A DNA stretch of 64,000 bases, taken from Anaerolineales bacterium (GTDB lineage: Bacteria > Chloroflexota > Anaerolineae > Anaerolineales > Villigracilaceae). The stretch lies in NCBI GenBank assembly GCA_016932715.1, contig JAFGCG010000158.1, forward strand, positions 1 through 64,000. Reading direction: 5' to 3'. Every line of letters starts with the position of its first letter. Position 1 is the first letter of the stretch. Under the pieces are notes generated by a model. It ran no database searches. It was not told the origin of the DNA and saw nothing but the letters and a program-made list of their open reading frames with translations. Positions 53,490 through 62,229 of this stretch are shown here, one piece after another. A program made the translations under genes and the position numbers.

Positions 53490-55790
53490 TTATGCCTGGA
53501 TCTGGCCAGCGATCTGCTGGATCTGGATAATGACGAACTCGGCGGGTTTGAGCGGGGCGAAGCCCACCAGGATGTTGACTACGCCGCGATTGATGTCATC
53601 CTGCGTGGTGGTTTCTTTGTCGCATTTGACAAAGTATGCATCGCGCGGTGTGCTGCCCTGGAACGCGCCCTGGCGGAAGAGGGTGTGCATGAACGCGCCG
53701 AGATTCAAGCGGATCTGAGACCAGAGAGGTTCGTCGTTGGGTTCGAACACCACCCATTGCGTGCCTCGGAAGAGGCTCTCTTCAATGTAGAGCGCCAGCC
53801 TGCGGACAGGAATATATTTCCATTCGGAGCCCTGCTGGTCATTGCCTTCCAGAGTGCGCGCACCCCAGGCAACGCGTCCATAGACCGGGAATTGCCTGAG
53901 ACAATTGATCCCCAGTTTATTGAGCGCGCCGCATTCGGGGTCGGTCAGGTTGTAGGCGAGGCCTTGCACGTTGGCGAGTGTGGCTTCGGTCCCAGCCGGA
54001 GCCTTCCAGACGCCGCGATTGCTGTCGGTGCGGGCGTACAAACCTGCCAGGATGCCCGAGGGTGGAAAGGCGTTCAGGCGGAAGTTATCCAGCGGATCGG
54101 GCGCCATCACGAAGGGGAAATACAGCGCCGAATTTTTATCGGGTGTGAGCTGGTTGGTGTTCCAATCCTGGATCTGCGCGAGGGAATTCCGACTGCGCGG
54201 TGGGTCGACGATGTAAAAGGCACGGCGTGCCCGGCAATACGCCTGGGCTGTGCTGATCACACTCAGGGCAGACGTATCGTCCATGTCTGCCACCAGGGGG
54301 ATGCAGAGCAGGTTGAAGATGTCCACGTCTTCGAGCGCATAAATGCCTTTTTTGTCATCGAGGTTACCGATGATCTCGGTCGCGCTGGGCGGTGTGCCGT
54401 TGTCACCTGCCGCGGCGTCGACCTGCGCGGCGAGGTTCACACCTGTCCCCAGCGAATAGCGCTGGACATTTTCGAACGCGCTGGCTCCGTCGATGCCGAT
54501 ATCCGCTGCAAGACTGCCTGCGCCCACATCGGTGAATGTGACCGTCGCGTCAGTGGTCTCAGTGCCGGAGACGACGCGCAAGCTGTTTCCATTCACCTGG
54601 ACGATGGCCTGGGAAAGGGCCGGATTGGTGGATGAAATTGCCCGGATCTTTTCCTGGACTTTGGCCGCCAGCGCGCTCAACGAGCTGACTGCGTCCGTCA
54701 GCTTGAACTTGCCTGTGCCAATATTGGTCGCGCCATCGACGACGTCAACCTGGACTTCCTCGGTTAAGCTGAGCGTTGTCAGATCCAGGTCGGAAAGATC
54801 CGCGCCCAGGGTGCCGGTCACGGCCGGTCGCAGGCCTGCCGCACCGCCGCCTTCGCGCCCGCGGTTGCCGAGACCCAGTTTCAACAGTTTCGCTGCATCG
54901 TTTTTGGAGGCATTGAACACCCGCACAGACGACTGCTCACGTGCGGCCGTCGATCCTGTATTCGAGGTCAGCGTGAGCACGGTGCCCACGGAGGAAACCG
55001 TCACCGGGACTCCCGCGGCGTTCAGCTGAGCCTGGAATTTTGTTACCAGGTCAGCCAGACTGGTTGCAGGCGAACCAGAAGGGAACAAAGCGACTTCAAA
55101 CGGTCCGCTGCCATCGACGACCACTGATACAAAACGGGTTGTCTCCGCGAGCGGGTATACCACCCCGGCTGTGTCGCTCTGACTCCACCCCTGGCTGAGT
55201 GCGCTCAGCGTAGGGGTATCCACAGCCGCGTGTCTGACGGCGCTGAGCAACTGTGACCCGGAGTTGATCACATTCGGGGCATACTGCGCGGACTTCGAGT
55301 CCATGCTCAGGTTTTGGAAGACTTCCTTGCGGCCAATCTCCAATTCGGTGCCCTTCGGAACGTATTCGGTGACGGTCAGGTTGAAAGTGCTGTCCGGGTT
55401 GGTGGTGGCGTAATCCACATCGACTTTGAGATAGTTGCCCCAGTTTCCCTCGCTGCTGGCAGCCAGGGTCAGCATCCTTTTTCCATCGCTGGCGCGGGAC
55501 AATGTAATTGCGGACCTCGTCGCGCCGCTGGCTTCGCGTACCACCCAGGCTTCAGACCCGCCGTTCATGAAGAACATCTGAACGGCGTAACCAAGTTCAC
55601 TGTCCCTGGAAAGCCCGCCGAAGTTGCGTGTGTAATCACCAAAGTTGAAAATGTGGACAGGTTTGTCAACAGGTCCCTTGGGTGTGAAACCAATGAACGC
55701 CGTTACCGAAGTGCTGACTCCGGTGATCGTGCGTACACCGCTGGGGATCTCCTCGATGTAGACGCCAGGATAAGTGGGTGTGACAGGCAT
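53490..55790 (-). CDS. Contractile tail sheath protein
   Basis: A 766-residue sheath protein. The N-terminus PVTPTYPGVYIEEIPSGVRTI with VSTSVTAFIGFTPKGPVDKP, and the C-terminal part (SLAQIQDWNTNQLTPDKN; WKAPAGTEATLANVQGL; INCLRQFPVYGRVAWGARTL; WVVFEPNDEPLWSQIRLNL) are classic sheath signatures. It is much longer than Afp sheaths (about 350-450), because residues about 170-480 form an inserted beta-rich region (VVVDGSGPFEVALFPSG, DLTTLSLTEEVQVDVVDG) that probably decorates the outside. Only one sheath gene is present. Confidence 0.95.
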   Translation of the reverse strand: MPVTPTYPGVYIEEIPSGVRTITGVSTSVTAFIGFTPKGPVDKPVHIFNFGDYTRNFGGLSRDSELGYAVQMFFMNGGSEAWVVREASGATRSAITLSRASDGKRMLTLAASSEGNWGNYLKVDVDYATTNPDSTFNLTVTEYVPKGTELEIGRKEVFQNLSMDSKSAQYAPNVINSGSQLLSAVRHAAVDTPTLSALSQGWSQSDTAGVVYPLAETTRFVSVVVDGSGPFEVALFPSGSPATSLADLVTKFQAQLNAAGVPVTVSSVGTVLTLTSNTGSTAAREQSSVRVFNASKNDAAKLLKLGLGNRGREGGGAAGLRPAVTGTLGADLSDLDLTTLSLTEEVQVDVVDGATNIGTGKFKLTDAVSSLSALAAKVQEKIRAISSTNPALSQAIVQVNGNSLRVVSGTETTDATVTFTDVGAGSLAADIGIDGASAFENVQRYSLGTGVNLAAQVDAAAGDNGTPPSATEIIGNLDDKKGIYALEDVDIFNLLCIPLVADMDDTSALSVISTAQAYCRARRAFYIVDPPRSRNSLAQIQDWNTNQLTPDKNSALYFPFVMAPDPLDNFRLNAFPPSGILAGLYARTDSNRGVWKAPAGTEATLANVQGLAYNLTDPECGALNKLGINCLRQFPVYGRVAWGARTLEGNDQQGSEWKYIPVRRLALYIEESLFRGTQWVVFEPNDEPLWSQIRLNLGAFMHTLFRQGAFQGSTPRDAYFVKCDKETTTQDDINRGVVNILVGFAPLKPAEFVIIQIQQIAGQIQA

Positions 55791-55842
55791 AACAACTCTC
55801 CTTTATTTGATGGTTACCAGTTGGATGAACTGAAAATAAACC

Positions 55843-56097
55843 TTACTCTTTCAAGTAAGACTGAATGAACGCGGCAATGATTTTTAAGTCGGTGAAATGT
55901 TGATGTTCGCTGCTCGGGATATGCATGATCCGGCCGCGCCAGATTGCAGGGCGCGCTTTTTCGTCTGATTGCTCCAGCCACATTCGAATGACAAAAGAAT
56001 GAATCGTGAATTTGCTGTTGATGCCATCCGAGGGGTCAGATGCCATTTCCGACAAAGTAAACTCCTCTACCTCTGAAGTAAGAGTCAATGGTTCCAT
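55843..56097 (-). CDS. Small protein at the head of the eCIS operon
   Basis: An 84-residue protein, the first gene after the eCIS promoter region. The sequence FVIRMWLEQSDEKARPAIWRG, RIMHIPSSEHQHFTDLKII, AAFIQSYLKE resembles short proteins whose typical form is WRGxITHVPSGE...F.DL; their function is unknown to me. No membrane segment or signal peptide is visible. It lies 52 bp upstream of the sheath gene, a wider gap than most others in the operon. Confidence 0.6.
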   Translation of the reverse strand: MEPLTLTSEVEEFTLSEMASDPSDGINSKFTIHSFVIRMWLEQSDEKARPAIWRGRIMHIPSSEHQHFTDLKIIAAFIQSYLKE

Positions 56098-56121
56098 TAT
56101 GCAAATTACGCTCTCTTCACG

Positions 56122-56153
56122 CGTCTATTTTCCGTCTCCTGAGCGTCTCCTGA
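56122..56153 (-). promoter_or_regulatory. Candidate SARP-type operator and promoter of the eCIS operon
   Basis: On the minus strand TCAGGAG occurs twice (56153-56147 and 56142-56136) with a 4-bp spacer, so the repeats have an 11-bp period; the identical part extends to 10 bp (TCAGGAGACG). Exactly 8 bp after the second copy lies TAGACG (56127-56122), a possible -10 box. Heptamer repeats with 11-bp period, 8 bp from the -10, are the known layout of SARP binding sites. The start codon is at 56097. Confidence 0.55.
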
Positions 56154-56165
56154 TATGGAAATAAA

Positions 56166-56194
56166 AACGGTCTGCATGTGTCATGCAGACCGTT
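56166..56194 (-). terminator. Terminator of the BTAD regulator gene
   Basis: A perfect 13-bp stem AACGGTCTGCATG / CATGCAGACCGTT with a TGT loop is followed, on the minus strand, by a T-rich tract. It separates the regulator transcript from the eCIS operon. Confidence 0.8.
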
Positions 56195-56215
56195 ACCACA
56201 TTAATCGTGAGTTGG

Positions 56216-57148
56216 CTATTCAGGCGTTGATGATGTGCTTCCGAGCGCTGTAGATTCCTTCTCGATCCGGAATCGGATCTTGTTCAGTTCGTCCGAGAAA
56301 TGTTCGAGGCGATTGAGTATTCTGGATAAGGTTTGAGCAGGTTCCATGATTTCGTGGATAGCTTCTTTGCCGGAGGGCAGGGAAGAGTCGAAGGTGTCCG
56401 AACGAATTTCTTCATAAAGCTGCTTTGTCGATTCAGAGGGCTCGATATCCAGTTCGTTGCGGAGCGCAGTCACGCAACGTTGATACTGATGGAGCGCCTG
56501 AGTGCGGTTACCGGCCATGGAATAGAGGCGCATCATCTGGCGGTGGGTACGTTCATAGGCGTGGTCATGGCGCAAGATATCTGTTCCGTATGCCAGCCCG
56601 GCTGCATAATGGCCATGCATCTCGCAGTACTGGACCAGTTTATCCAGCAACGTCAGATGCATGATCTGGAATCGTTCACGCTCGAACAGACACCAGTCCT
56701 GATACCAGCCCTCCAGAAGATCACCGCGATAGAGATTGATCGCAGATCGAATGGTTTTGAAATCCTTTGAAGAAAGGTCGCGCGGGTCTTTGTCGTTAAA
56801 CGCGTTGAAGACCTGCCCGAATTCACTAATATCCAACCGGAAACTTGCAGATGGGCTGATCTGTATCCAGTCGCTGTCAGCTACTATGTCGGGTTTATTT
56901 GCATTGGCAGCATCGTTCAGGGCCAACTGTAAGCGCCATAATGTCTGGCGTAGATACTTCCTGGCTTTCGACGCTGGCTGATTTCCCCACAGAACTTCAC
57001 ATAGCACCTCGCGTGGTTGAGGGTGATTCCTGAATATCAACAGATAACTAAACAACTCCTGAACCTTGCGCGCCTGAATGCCCTCTATGATTCTGCCATT
57101 GCGCTCCGCATCGAATTTTCCAAAGAGTCTAACTCTAAATTCCGCCAT
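56216..57148 (-). CDS. SARP/BTAD-family transcriptional regulator
   Basis: A 310-residue regulator. Residues about 1-95 form an OmpR/SARP-type winged helix (FRVRLFGKFDAERNGRIIEG, RKVQELFSYLLIF, KARKYLRQTLWRLQLALND). Residues about 105-255 form the bacterial transcriptional activator domain with TPR-like helices (YRGDLLEGWYQDWCLFERERF, RTHRQMMRLYSMAGNRTQAL, CVTALRNELDIEPSESTKQL). SARP proteins activate secondary-metabolite and other operons by binding direct heptamer repeats near the -35 site. It lies directly upstream of the eCIS operon on the same strand, whose leader contains such repeats, so it is the likely activator. Confidence 0.88.
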   Translation of the reverse strand: MAEFRVRLFGKFDAERNGRIIEGIQARKVQELFSYLLIFRNHPQPREVLCEVLWGNQPASKARKYLRQTLWRLQLALNDAANANKPDIVADSDWIQISPSASFRLDISEFGQVFNAFNDKDPRDLSSKDFKTIRSAINLYRGDLLEGWYQDWCLFERERFQIMHLTLLDKLVQYCEMHGHYAAGLAYGTDILRHDHAYERTHRQMMRLYSMAGNRTQALHQYQRCVTALRNELDIEPSESTKQLYEEIRSDTFDSSLPSGKEAIHEIMEPAQTLSRILNRLEHFSDELNKIRFRIEKESTALGSTSSTPE

Positions 57149-57606
57149 GACTGTTGCCCTTTTTTACACTAAAAAATGAGGATAACGTACTGGGAACCAG
57201 ATGACTACATACATTTTATCCAAAACGTCATGTTTTTGTATCACCAAAATTTCCTATGTCAGGGCTGTGCGGGCTGCTTGATTTATCCGTCAGCCTCTCG
57301 GAAAATTTTAACAGGAATTTCGCCGCTCAGGGGTGCCTCTGAAAGTTTGCCCATCATGCAACTCCCGGGCAATTATGAGATGAGGGTAAAATACCATGAT
57401 CCCCCGCCTTCCTTTGTTTTATCCCAAAATCGGGCGGATGAACGATGTAGCCGGTACAGGGACTCGCCGCGCGAAAAAGGAGTACACTGGGCTCAAGTCG
57501 GTTCCGTCAAAGCGGCTGGGTCCGGTTCCGGCGACAAGATTGTCCTCGCAATCTTGCGCTGCTATAAGTCGGCTGAATTCATTGTCATTCTAACTCAGGA
57601 GAAAAC
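57149..57606. other. Intergenic region between the regulator and GH5 genes
   Basis: This 458-bp stretch is AT-richer near the regulator. It must hold the divergent promoters of the BTAD regulator and the GH5 gene. The open frame at 57176-57640 has no recognisable protein character and I do not call it. I see no clear -35/-10 pair, palindrome or RNA fold. CTCAGGAG lies just before the GH5 start and serves as its ribosome binding site. Confidence 0.5.
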
Positions 57607-59034
57607 ATGGACCTGCTACAAGTTAACGGAAATCAAGTGATTACCGCCAATGGCCAGCCCATCTATCTGCGGGGAGTATGCATAGGCGGCTGGATGAATA
57701 TGGAAGAATTCATCAACGGCTACCCGGGTTCTGAGCATGGCGTGCGCGCCAGCCTGGCTAAGAAATTCGGTGCAGAGACGGCGCGGTTCTTCTTCGACCG
57801 TATGCTGGATTACTTCTTCGCCGAGGACGACGTCATCTATCTCAAATCTCTGGGATGCACGGTAGTACGCCTGCCGTTGAACTACCGCCACTTTGAAACC
57901 GATACGAAGCCGTTTGAATACCTGGAGTCTGGCTTTGCCCGCCTGGACCAGGCGCTCGGCTGGTGCGAAAAGCACGGCGTGCATGTCATCCTGGACATGC
58001 ACGCTGTCCCCGGCTGGCAGAACACCGACTGGCATAGCGACAATTCCACCCGTCACACTTTCTTCTGGCAGCAGGCTCACTATCAGGATCGCTTTGTGGC
58101 GCTGTGGGAGGAGTTTGCCCGGCGCTACAAAGGTCGCGCAGTGATCGCCGGATACAACGTGATGAATGAGCCAGTGACCAATGCTCCCTACGGGCGCTTC
58201 AGCAACCAGTACGAGCCGGACTGGGATGCGATTAACCGCGTCTACCGCCGCGTCACCACGGCGATCCGCGCCATCGATCCCGACCACATCATCTTTCTGG
58301 AAGGCGATTACTTTTCCTCCCAGTTCGACGGGTTCGAGCCTCCCTTCGCCCCCAATCTGGTCTATAGCAGCCACAACTACACCACCGGCGGCTTCGGTCC
58401 CGGTCCCTATCCCGGCTTGATCCGGGGCGAGGAGTGGAACTACCAGAAGCAGGAGCAAGTCTTCCTGAACCACAGCGGGACGCGCTTCACCCGGAAGTAT
58501 AACGTCCCCTTGTGGGTGGGCGAATTCGGCGCGGCTTACAACGGTCCCGCCCAGGAAATCCCCGACCGTCTGCGCGCTCTCGACGATCAGCTTGCCATCT
58601 TCAACAAGCATGGCGCGCACTGGACGATGTGGACCTACAAGGATATCCATGTTATGGGCTGGGTGCAGCTTGCCCCCGAGTCGCCCTACGTGCAGGCCAT
58701 CCGCCACATCCTGGAAGCGAAGCGCGACCTTTCCACCGATTTCTGGATGGGCTGGATCGCTCCGACCCCTGCCAAGGAAAAAGTCTTCGAACTGGCAGAG
58801 TTGATCGAGAAAACGCTGGAAGACGAAACGATCGACTCAAAAGCAAACCGCCATTTCCTGGCTCAGGCCGCCTTGTCCGGCTACACTGCCGCGCTGATGC
58901 AGCCCCTCTACGCCCGCTCCTTCGAAGGCATGAGCCAGACCCAACTCGATCAGATTCTGCAGTCCTTTGCCTTCAGGCAGTGCCGTCCGCATTCTGGGCT
59001 GATTGATGTCATTCGGAAACATCTGGCCGCCTGA
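57607..59034 (+). CDS. Glycoside hydrolase family 5 (cellulase/exo-glucanase-like)
   Basis: A 475-residue GH5 (beta/alpha)8 enzyme that retains configuration when hydrolysing beta-glycosides. The start GQPIYLRGVCIGGWMNMEEF and VVRLPLNYRHF match the fungal-exoglucanase-like subfamily. H134-type DMHAVPGWQNTDWHS follows, the acid/base is E188 in NVMNEP, and the nucleophile is E306 in WVGEFGA. A C-terminal helical tail of about 80 residues follows the barrel. There is no signal peptide, so it should act in the cytoplasm on imported oligosaccharides. Substrate (glucan, glucosylceramide-like, or other) is not readable. Confidence 0.88.
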   Translation: MDLLQVNGNQVITANGQPIYLRGVCIGGWMNMEEFINGYPGSEHGVRASLAKKFGAETARFFFDRMLDYFFAEDDVIYLKSLGCTVVRLPLNYRHFETDTKPFEYLESGFARLDQALGWCEKHGVHVILDMHAVPGWQNTDWHSDNSTRHTFFWQQAHYQDRFVALWEEFARRYKGRAVIAGYNVMNEPVTNAPYGRFSNQYEPDWDAINRVYRRVTTAIRAIDPDHIIFLEGDYFSSQFDGFEPPFAPNLVYSSHNYTTGGFGPGPYPGLIRGEEWNYQKQEQVFLNHSGTRFTRKYNVPLWVGEFGAAYNGPAQEIPDRLRALDDQLAIFNKHGAHWTMWTYKDIHVMGWVQLAPESPYVQAIRHILEAKRDLSTDFWMGWIAPTPAKEKVFELAELIEKTLEDETIDSKANRHFLAQAALSGYTAALMQPLYARSFEGMSQTQLDQILQSFAFRQCRPHSGLIDVIRKHLAA

Positions 59035-59120
59035 CAGTTTGTTATAAAAGTTAACCGTTGGTCGAGTAGGCAGACTCGCGCTGAACGAAGTGAGCGTATG
59101 ACGGATTGCTAAAAATCTCT

Positions 59121-61802
59121 ATGCTAACTATTTCCCACTTGACCTGTGAATATCGAACCAATCCTCTTGGGATCGATGTGCTCCAGCCTCGTTTGAGCTG
59201 GCAGATGCAAAGCGACCGCCGCGGCGCACGCCAGACAGCCTATCAGATCATTGCTGCTCCATCGGAGGCAAGTTTGGATGGCAGCATAGGCATTTTATGG
59301 GATGGCGGAAAAATCGAATCGGACCAATCCATTCATGTACCTTATCGCGGTCCGGCACTTGCCTCCAGTCAGCGCGTTTATTGGAAGGTCCGCGTGTGGG
59401 ATGAATCCGGAAGCAAAGTTGAAAGCTCATCCGCCTGGTGGGAAATGGGTCTGCTGGAGCGCGCCGATTGGCAGGCACAGTGGATCGGCGCTCCATTTTG
59501 GGGTGGACCGCGAACGTCCAGTCCTGCTCCCTATCTGCGTCAGGAATTCACACTTCAAAAAGGATTCGTTACTGCCAGGCTGTATGCAACTGCGATTGGT
59601 CTTTATGAATGTTACTTAAACGGCGTCCAAGTCGGAGATGCACTTTTCACCCCTGGCTGGACGGATTATTTCCGGCGCATTCAATACCAGGCGTACGATG
59701 TAACTGAACTCCTGCGATCGGGAACGAATGCATTCGGAGCGATCCTCGGCGACGGCTGGGGCGTGGGGCATATTGCCTGGCTGGGCCGTCAGCACTATGC
59801 CGACCGCCCTCGATTCCTGGCACAAATCGTTCTTACCTATCCTGATGGCAGTAAAGAAATCATCTCAACCGATAAGAATTGGAAAGTAACCCAGGGTCCC
59901 ATCCTGGAGTCGGACATGCTGATGGGAGAAAGCTACGATGCGCGGCGAGAATTAACGGGTTGGTCGGAGCCAGGCTGCAATGACGCCTCCTGGTGGCCCG
60001 TGGAAGTTTTTGCAGATAACGATGCAGCCCTGGTGGCCACAAATGGTCCTACAGTCAGACGCCAGGAAGAATTGCAGCCAGTGTCCATACATAAAGTTCC
60101 TGCCCTGCGGCCGCGCTGGATCTTCGACCTGGGGCAGAACATGGTCGGCTGGGTGCGATTGCGCGTCCGAGGAGAGAAAGGCACGACCATCACCATTCGC
60201 TATGCAGAAGCGCTTAACTCCGATGGGACTTTGTATACAACGAACCTGCGCACTGCTCGGGGCACCGATCATTACACGTTGAAAGGGGACGCGCAGGAAG
60301 CCTGGGAACCGCGTTTTACCTTCCACGGTTTCCGCTATGTGGAACTATCCGGCTTCCCCGGCACTCCAACCGAAGAAACGGTAACGGGGATTGTTGTCCA
60401 TTCTGAGATACCCTCAATTGCTGCATTTGAATGTTCTGATCCATTGATCAACCAACTGCAGCACAATATCGTCTGGGGGCAAAAGGGCAACTTCCTGGAT
60501 GTGCCCACCGACTGTCCCCAGCGGGATGAGCGGCTGGGCTGGACCGGAGATGCCCAGGTCTTTGTCCGCACTGCCGCCTTCAACCGGAACGTCGCCGGTT
60601 TCTTTACGAAGTGGACGCGCGACCTGGAAGATGCCCAATCTCCTGAGGGAGCCTACCCGCCGGTCGCGCCCAACCCAGCCTGGTCCATCGGAAAAGACGG
60701 CGGACCGGCCTGGGCCGATGCTGGCCTGATCTGTCCCTGGGCGATTTACCAGTCCTACAGCGATGTCCGTCTGCTCGAAGAACGTTACGCCTCGATGCAG
60801 CGTTACATCGAATTTCTGTCCCGGACCAGCCGGGATGGAATCCGCTGTTATGCCGAATATACAGGCTGGCGTGGTTTTGGTGACTGGCTCGCCCTGGATG
60901 GCAGCGATCGACGTGAAGGTGGAACTTCCAAGGAGTTGATCGGGACGGCCTTTTTTGCATATAGTTCCGATTTGCTGGCAAAGGTCGCCCGCGTTTTGAG
61001 CCAGGAGGAAGATGCGCTACATTACGAAGCTCTGTCCAATGAAGCGCGGGAGGCATTTATCAAACGCTTTGTCCTTGCGGATGGAACGATCGAGGGCGGG
61101 ACGCAAACCTCCTATGTGCTGGCCCTGGAATTCGATTTACTTCCCGAGGAACTTCGTCCCGTAGCCGCGTCCGAACTGGTGCGCGATATTCGAGAGCGAG
61201 AGGATCATCTTAGCACGGGTTTTGTGGGTACACCGTATATCAATTGGGTTTTGAGTAAGACAGGCCATCTGGAGACTGCCTATGCCCTGCTCAAACAGAC
61301 TACCTGGCCCTCCTGGTTGTACTCCGTCACGCAGGGGGCGACCACGATCTGGGAACGCTGGGATGGCTGGACTCACGACAAGGGTTTTCAGGATCCGAAG
61401 ATGAACTCTTTCAACCATTACGCGTACGGCGCCATTGGTGCCTGGATGTATGCAGTCATCGGCGGGATCGATCTCGATCCGAATCAACCCGGCTATAAGC
61501 ATATCGTCATGCATCCGCGTCCGGGAGGTGGATTGACCTACGCCGCCGCCGAACTGCATTCGATGTATGGAACCATTCGAAGCGCCTGGACTCAGAAGAA
61601 CGATCGTTTTGATTGGAAGATTACGGTTCCGCCAAATACAGCCGCTACCATTTACATCCCTGCGAAAGATGTGTCGTATGTGACGGAAAGCCGGCAACCA
61701 TTGGAAAGTGCAAACGGGGTGACTTTTCTGCGCATGAAAGACGGTTTCGCGGTGGTTTGCCTTGCGTCAGGTACGTACAATTTTTCCAGTCACGTGGAAT
61801 AA
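59121..61802 (+). CDS. Alpha-L-rhamnosidase (GH78)
   Basis: An 893-residue GH78 protein that cleaves terminal alpha-L-rhamnose by inversion. N-terminal beta domains have PLGIDVLQPRLSWQM and YGLYECYLNG-like LYECYLNGVQVGDALFTPGW. The (alpha/alpha)6 barrel has VPTDCPQRDERLGWTGDAQ, where E470 is the probable general acid, FFTKWTRDLEDAQ and GGPAWADAGLICPW. It has TTIWERWDGW in the barrel and a C-terminal beta domain. There is no signal peptide. The start is ATG 59121; a TTG at 59106 is in frame, and neither has a good ribosome binding site. It probably acts with the GH5 enzyme on a rhamnosylated plant glycan or glycoside. Confidence 0.92.
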   Translation: MLTISHLTCEYRTNPLGIDVLQPRLSWQMQSDRRGARQTAYQIIAAPSEASLDGSIGILWDGGKIESDQSIHVPYRGPALASSQRVYWKVRVWDESGSKVESSSAWWEMGLLERADWQAQWIGAPFWGGPRTSSPAPYLRQEFTLQKGFVTARLYATAIGLYECYLNGVQVGDALFTPGWTDYFRRIQYQAYDVTELLRSGTNAFGAILGDGWGVGHIAWLGRQHYADRPRFLAQIVLTYPDGSKEIISTDKNWKVTQGPILESDMLMGESYDARRELTGWSEPGCNDASWWPVEVFADNDAALVATNGPTVRRQEELQPVSIHKVPALRPRWIFDLGQNMVGWVRLRVRGEKGTTITIRYAEALNSDGTLYTTNLRTARGTDHYTLKGDAQEAWEPRFTFHGFRYVELSGFPGTPTEETVTGIVVHSEIPSIAAFECSDPLINQLQHNIVWGQKGNFLDVPTDCPQRDERLGWTGDAQVFVRTAAFNRNVAGFFTKWTRDLEDAQSPEGAYPPVAPNPAWSIGKDGGPAWADAGLICPWAIYQSYSDVRLLEERYASMQRYIEFLSRTSRDGIRCYAEYTGWRGFGDWLALDGSDRREGGTSKELIGTAFFAYSSDLLAKVARVLSQEEDALHYEALSNEAREAFIKRFVLADGTIEGGTQTSYVLALEFDLLPEELRPVAASELVRDIREREDHLSTGFVGTPYINWVLSKTGHLETAYALLKQTTWPSWLYSVTQGATTIWERWDGWTHDKGFQDPKMNSFNHYAYGAIGAWMYAVIGGIDLDPNQPGYKHIVMHPRPGGGLTYAAAELHSMYGTIRSAWTQKNDRFDWKITVPPNTAATIYIPAKDVSYVTESRQPLESANGVTFLRMKDGFAVVCLASGTYNFSSHVE

Positions 61803-61860
61803 ATCAGGTTATGGACTCACCAGCCTAAAAGTGATTGCCTCAAATTTGAAGAGCGCCTAA

Positions 61861-61926
61861 TTCACCACGGAGCACACGGAGAAGACCTTTTTTAAATCTC
61901 CGTGAACTCCGTGTTCTCAGTGGTGA
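61861..61926. repeat. TTCACCAC...GTGGTGAA-type palindromic repeat
   Basis: The left arm is TTCACCACGGAGCACACGGAG and the right arm CTCCGTGTTCTCAGTGGTGAA. It is a short form of the 26033-26135 repeat, without the CCCCGGCACC insert. The rest of the 427-bp gap holds the LacI promoter and operator. Confidence 0.7.
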
Positions 61927-62092
61927 AAATCGTTTGGACTCACTCTTGTGGACATTTCCCAATTTGGCGGGTCTTGAAAGATGAATTGCACCCGGGCCAA
62001 ATAGTACACATAAAGAAGTGCAAATCCTTCTCGCGGGAGTGAGAAATATTCCAGTAGGGGGCAAAAGAAGGAACAAGACATGTGTCCACATT

Positions 62093-62121
62093 TTGACAAG
62101 AAAAGAAGTACATGTTATTAT
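62093..62121 (+). promoter_or_regulatory. Near-consensus sigma70 promoter of the LacI gene
   Basis: TTGACA (62093-62098), a 17-bp spacer and TATTAT (62116-62121). The likely start site is about 62128, just before the palindromic operator. Confidence 0.75.
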
Positions 62122-62132
62122 CTGTATTATAC

Positions 62133-62146
62133 ATTACACGTGTAAT
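62133..62146. promoter_or_regulatory. Palindromic operator for the LacI-family regulator
   Basis: ATTACACGTGTAAT is a perfect 14-bp palindrome with a central CG, the shape of LacI-family sites. It lies 12 bp after the -10 box, where bound repressor would block transcription, so it is probably autoregulatory. Confidence 0.65.
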
Positions 62147-62229
62147 ACTGTAAGTGACAGTTTGCACCCCCCAGACACCCGTTTCGCCGATTTTCTTCCG
62201 ATATTTGATCGACTCTACTGAAAAAAACT

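Noticed and set aside
57176-57640. 154-aa open frame upstream of the GH5 gene
   Set aside because: It overlaps the GH5 start, lacks a ribosome binding site, and its translation shows no domain or regular pattern.
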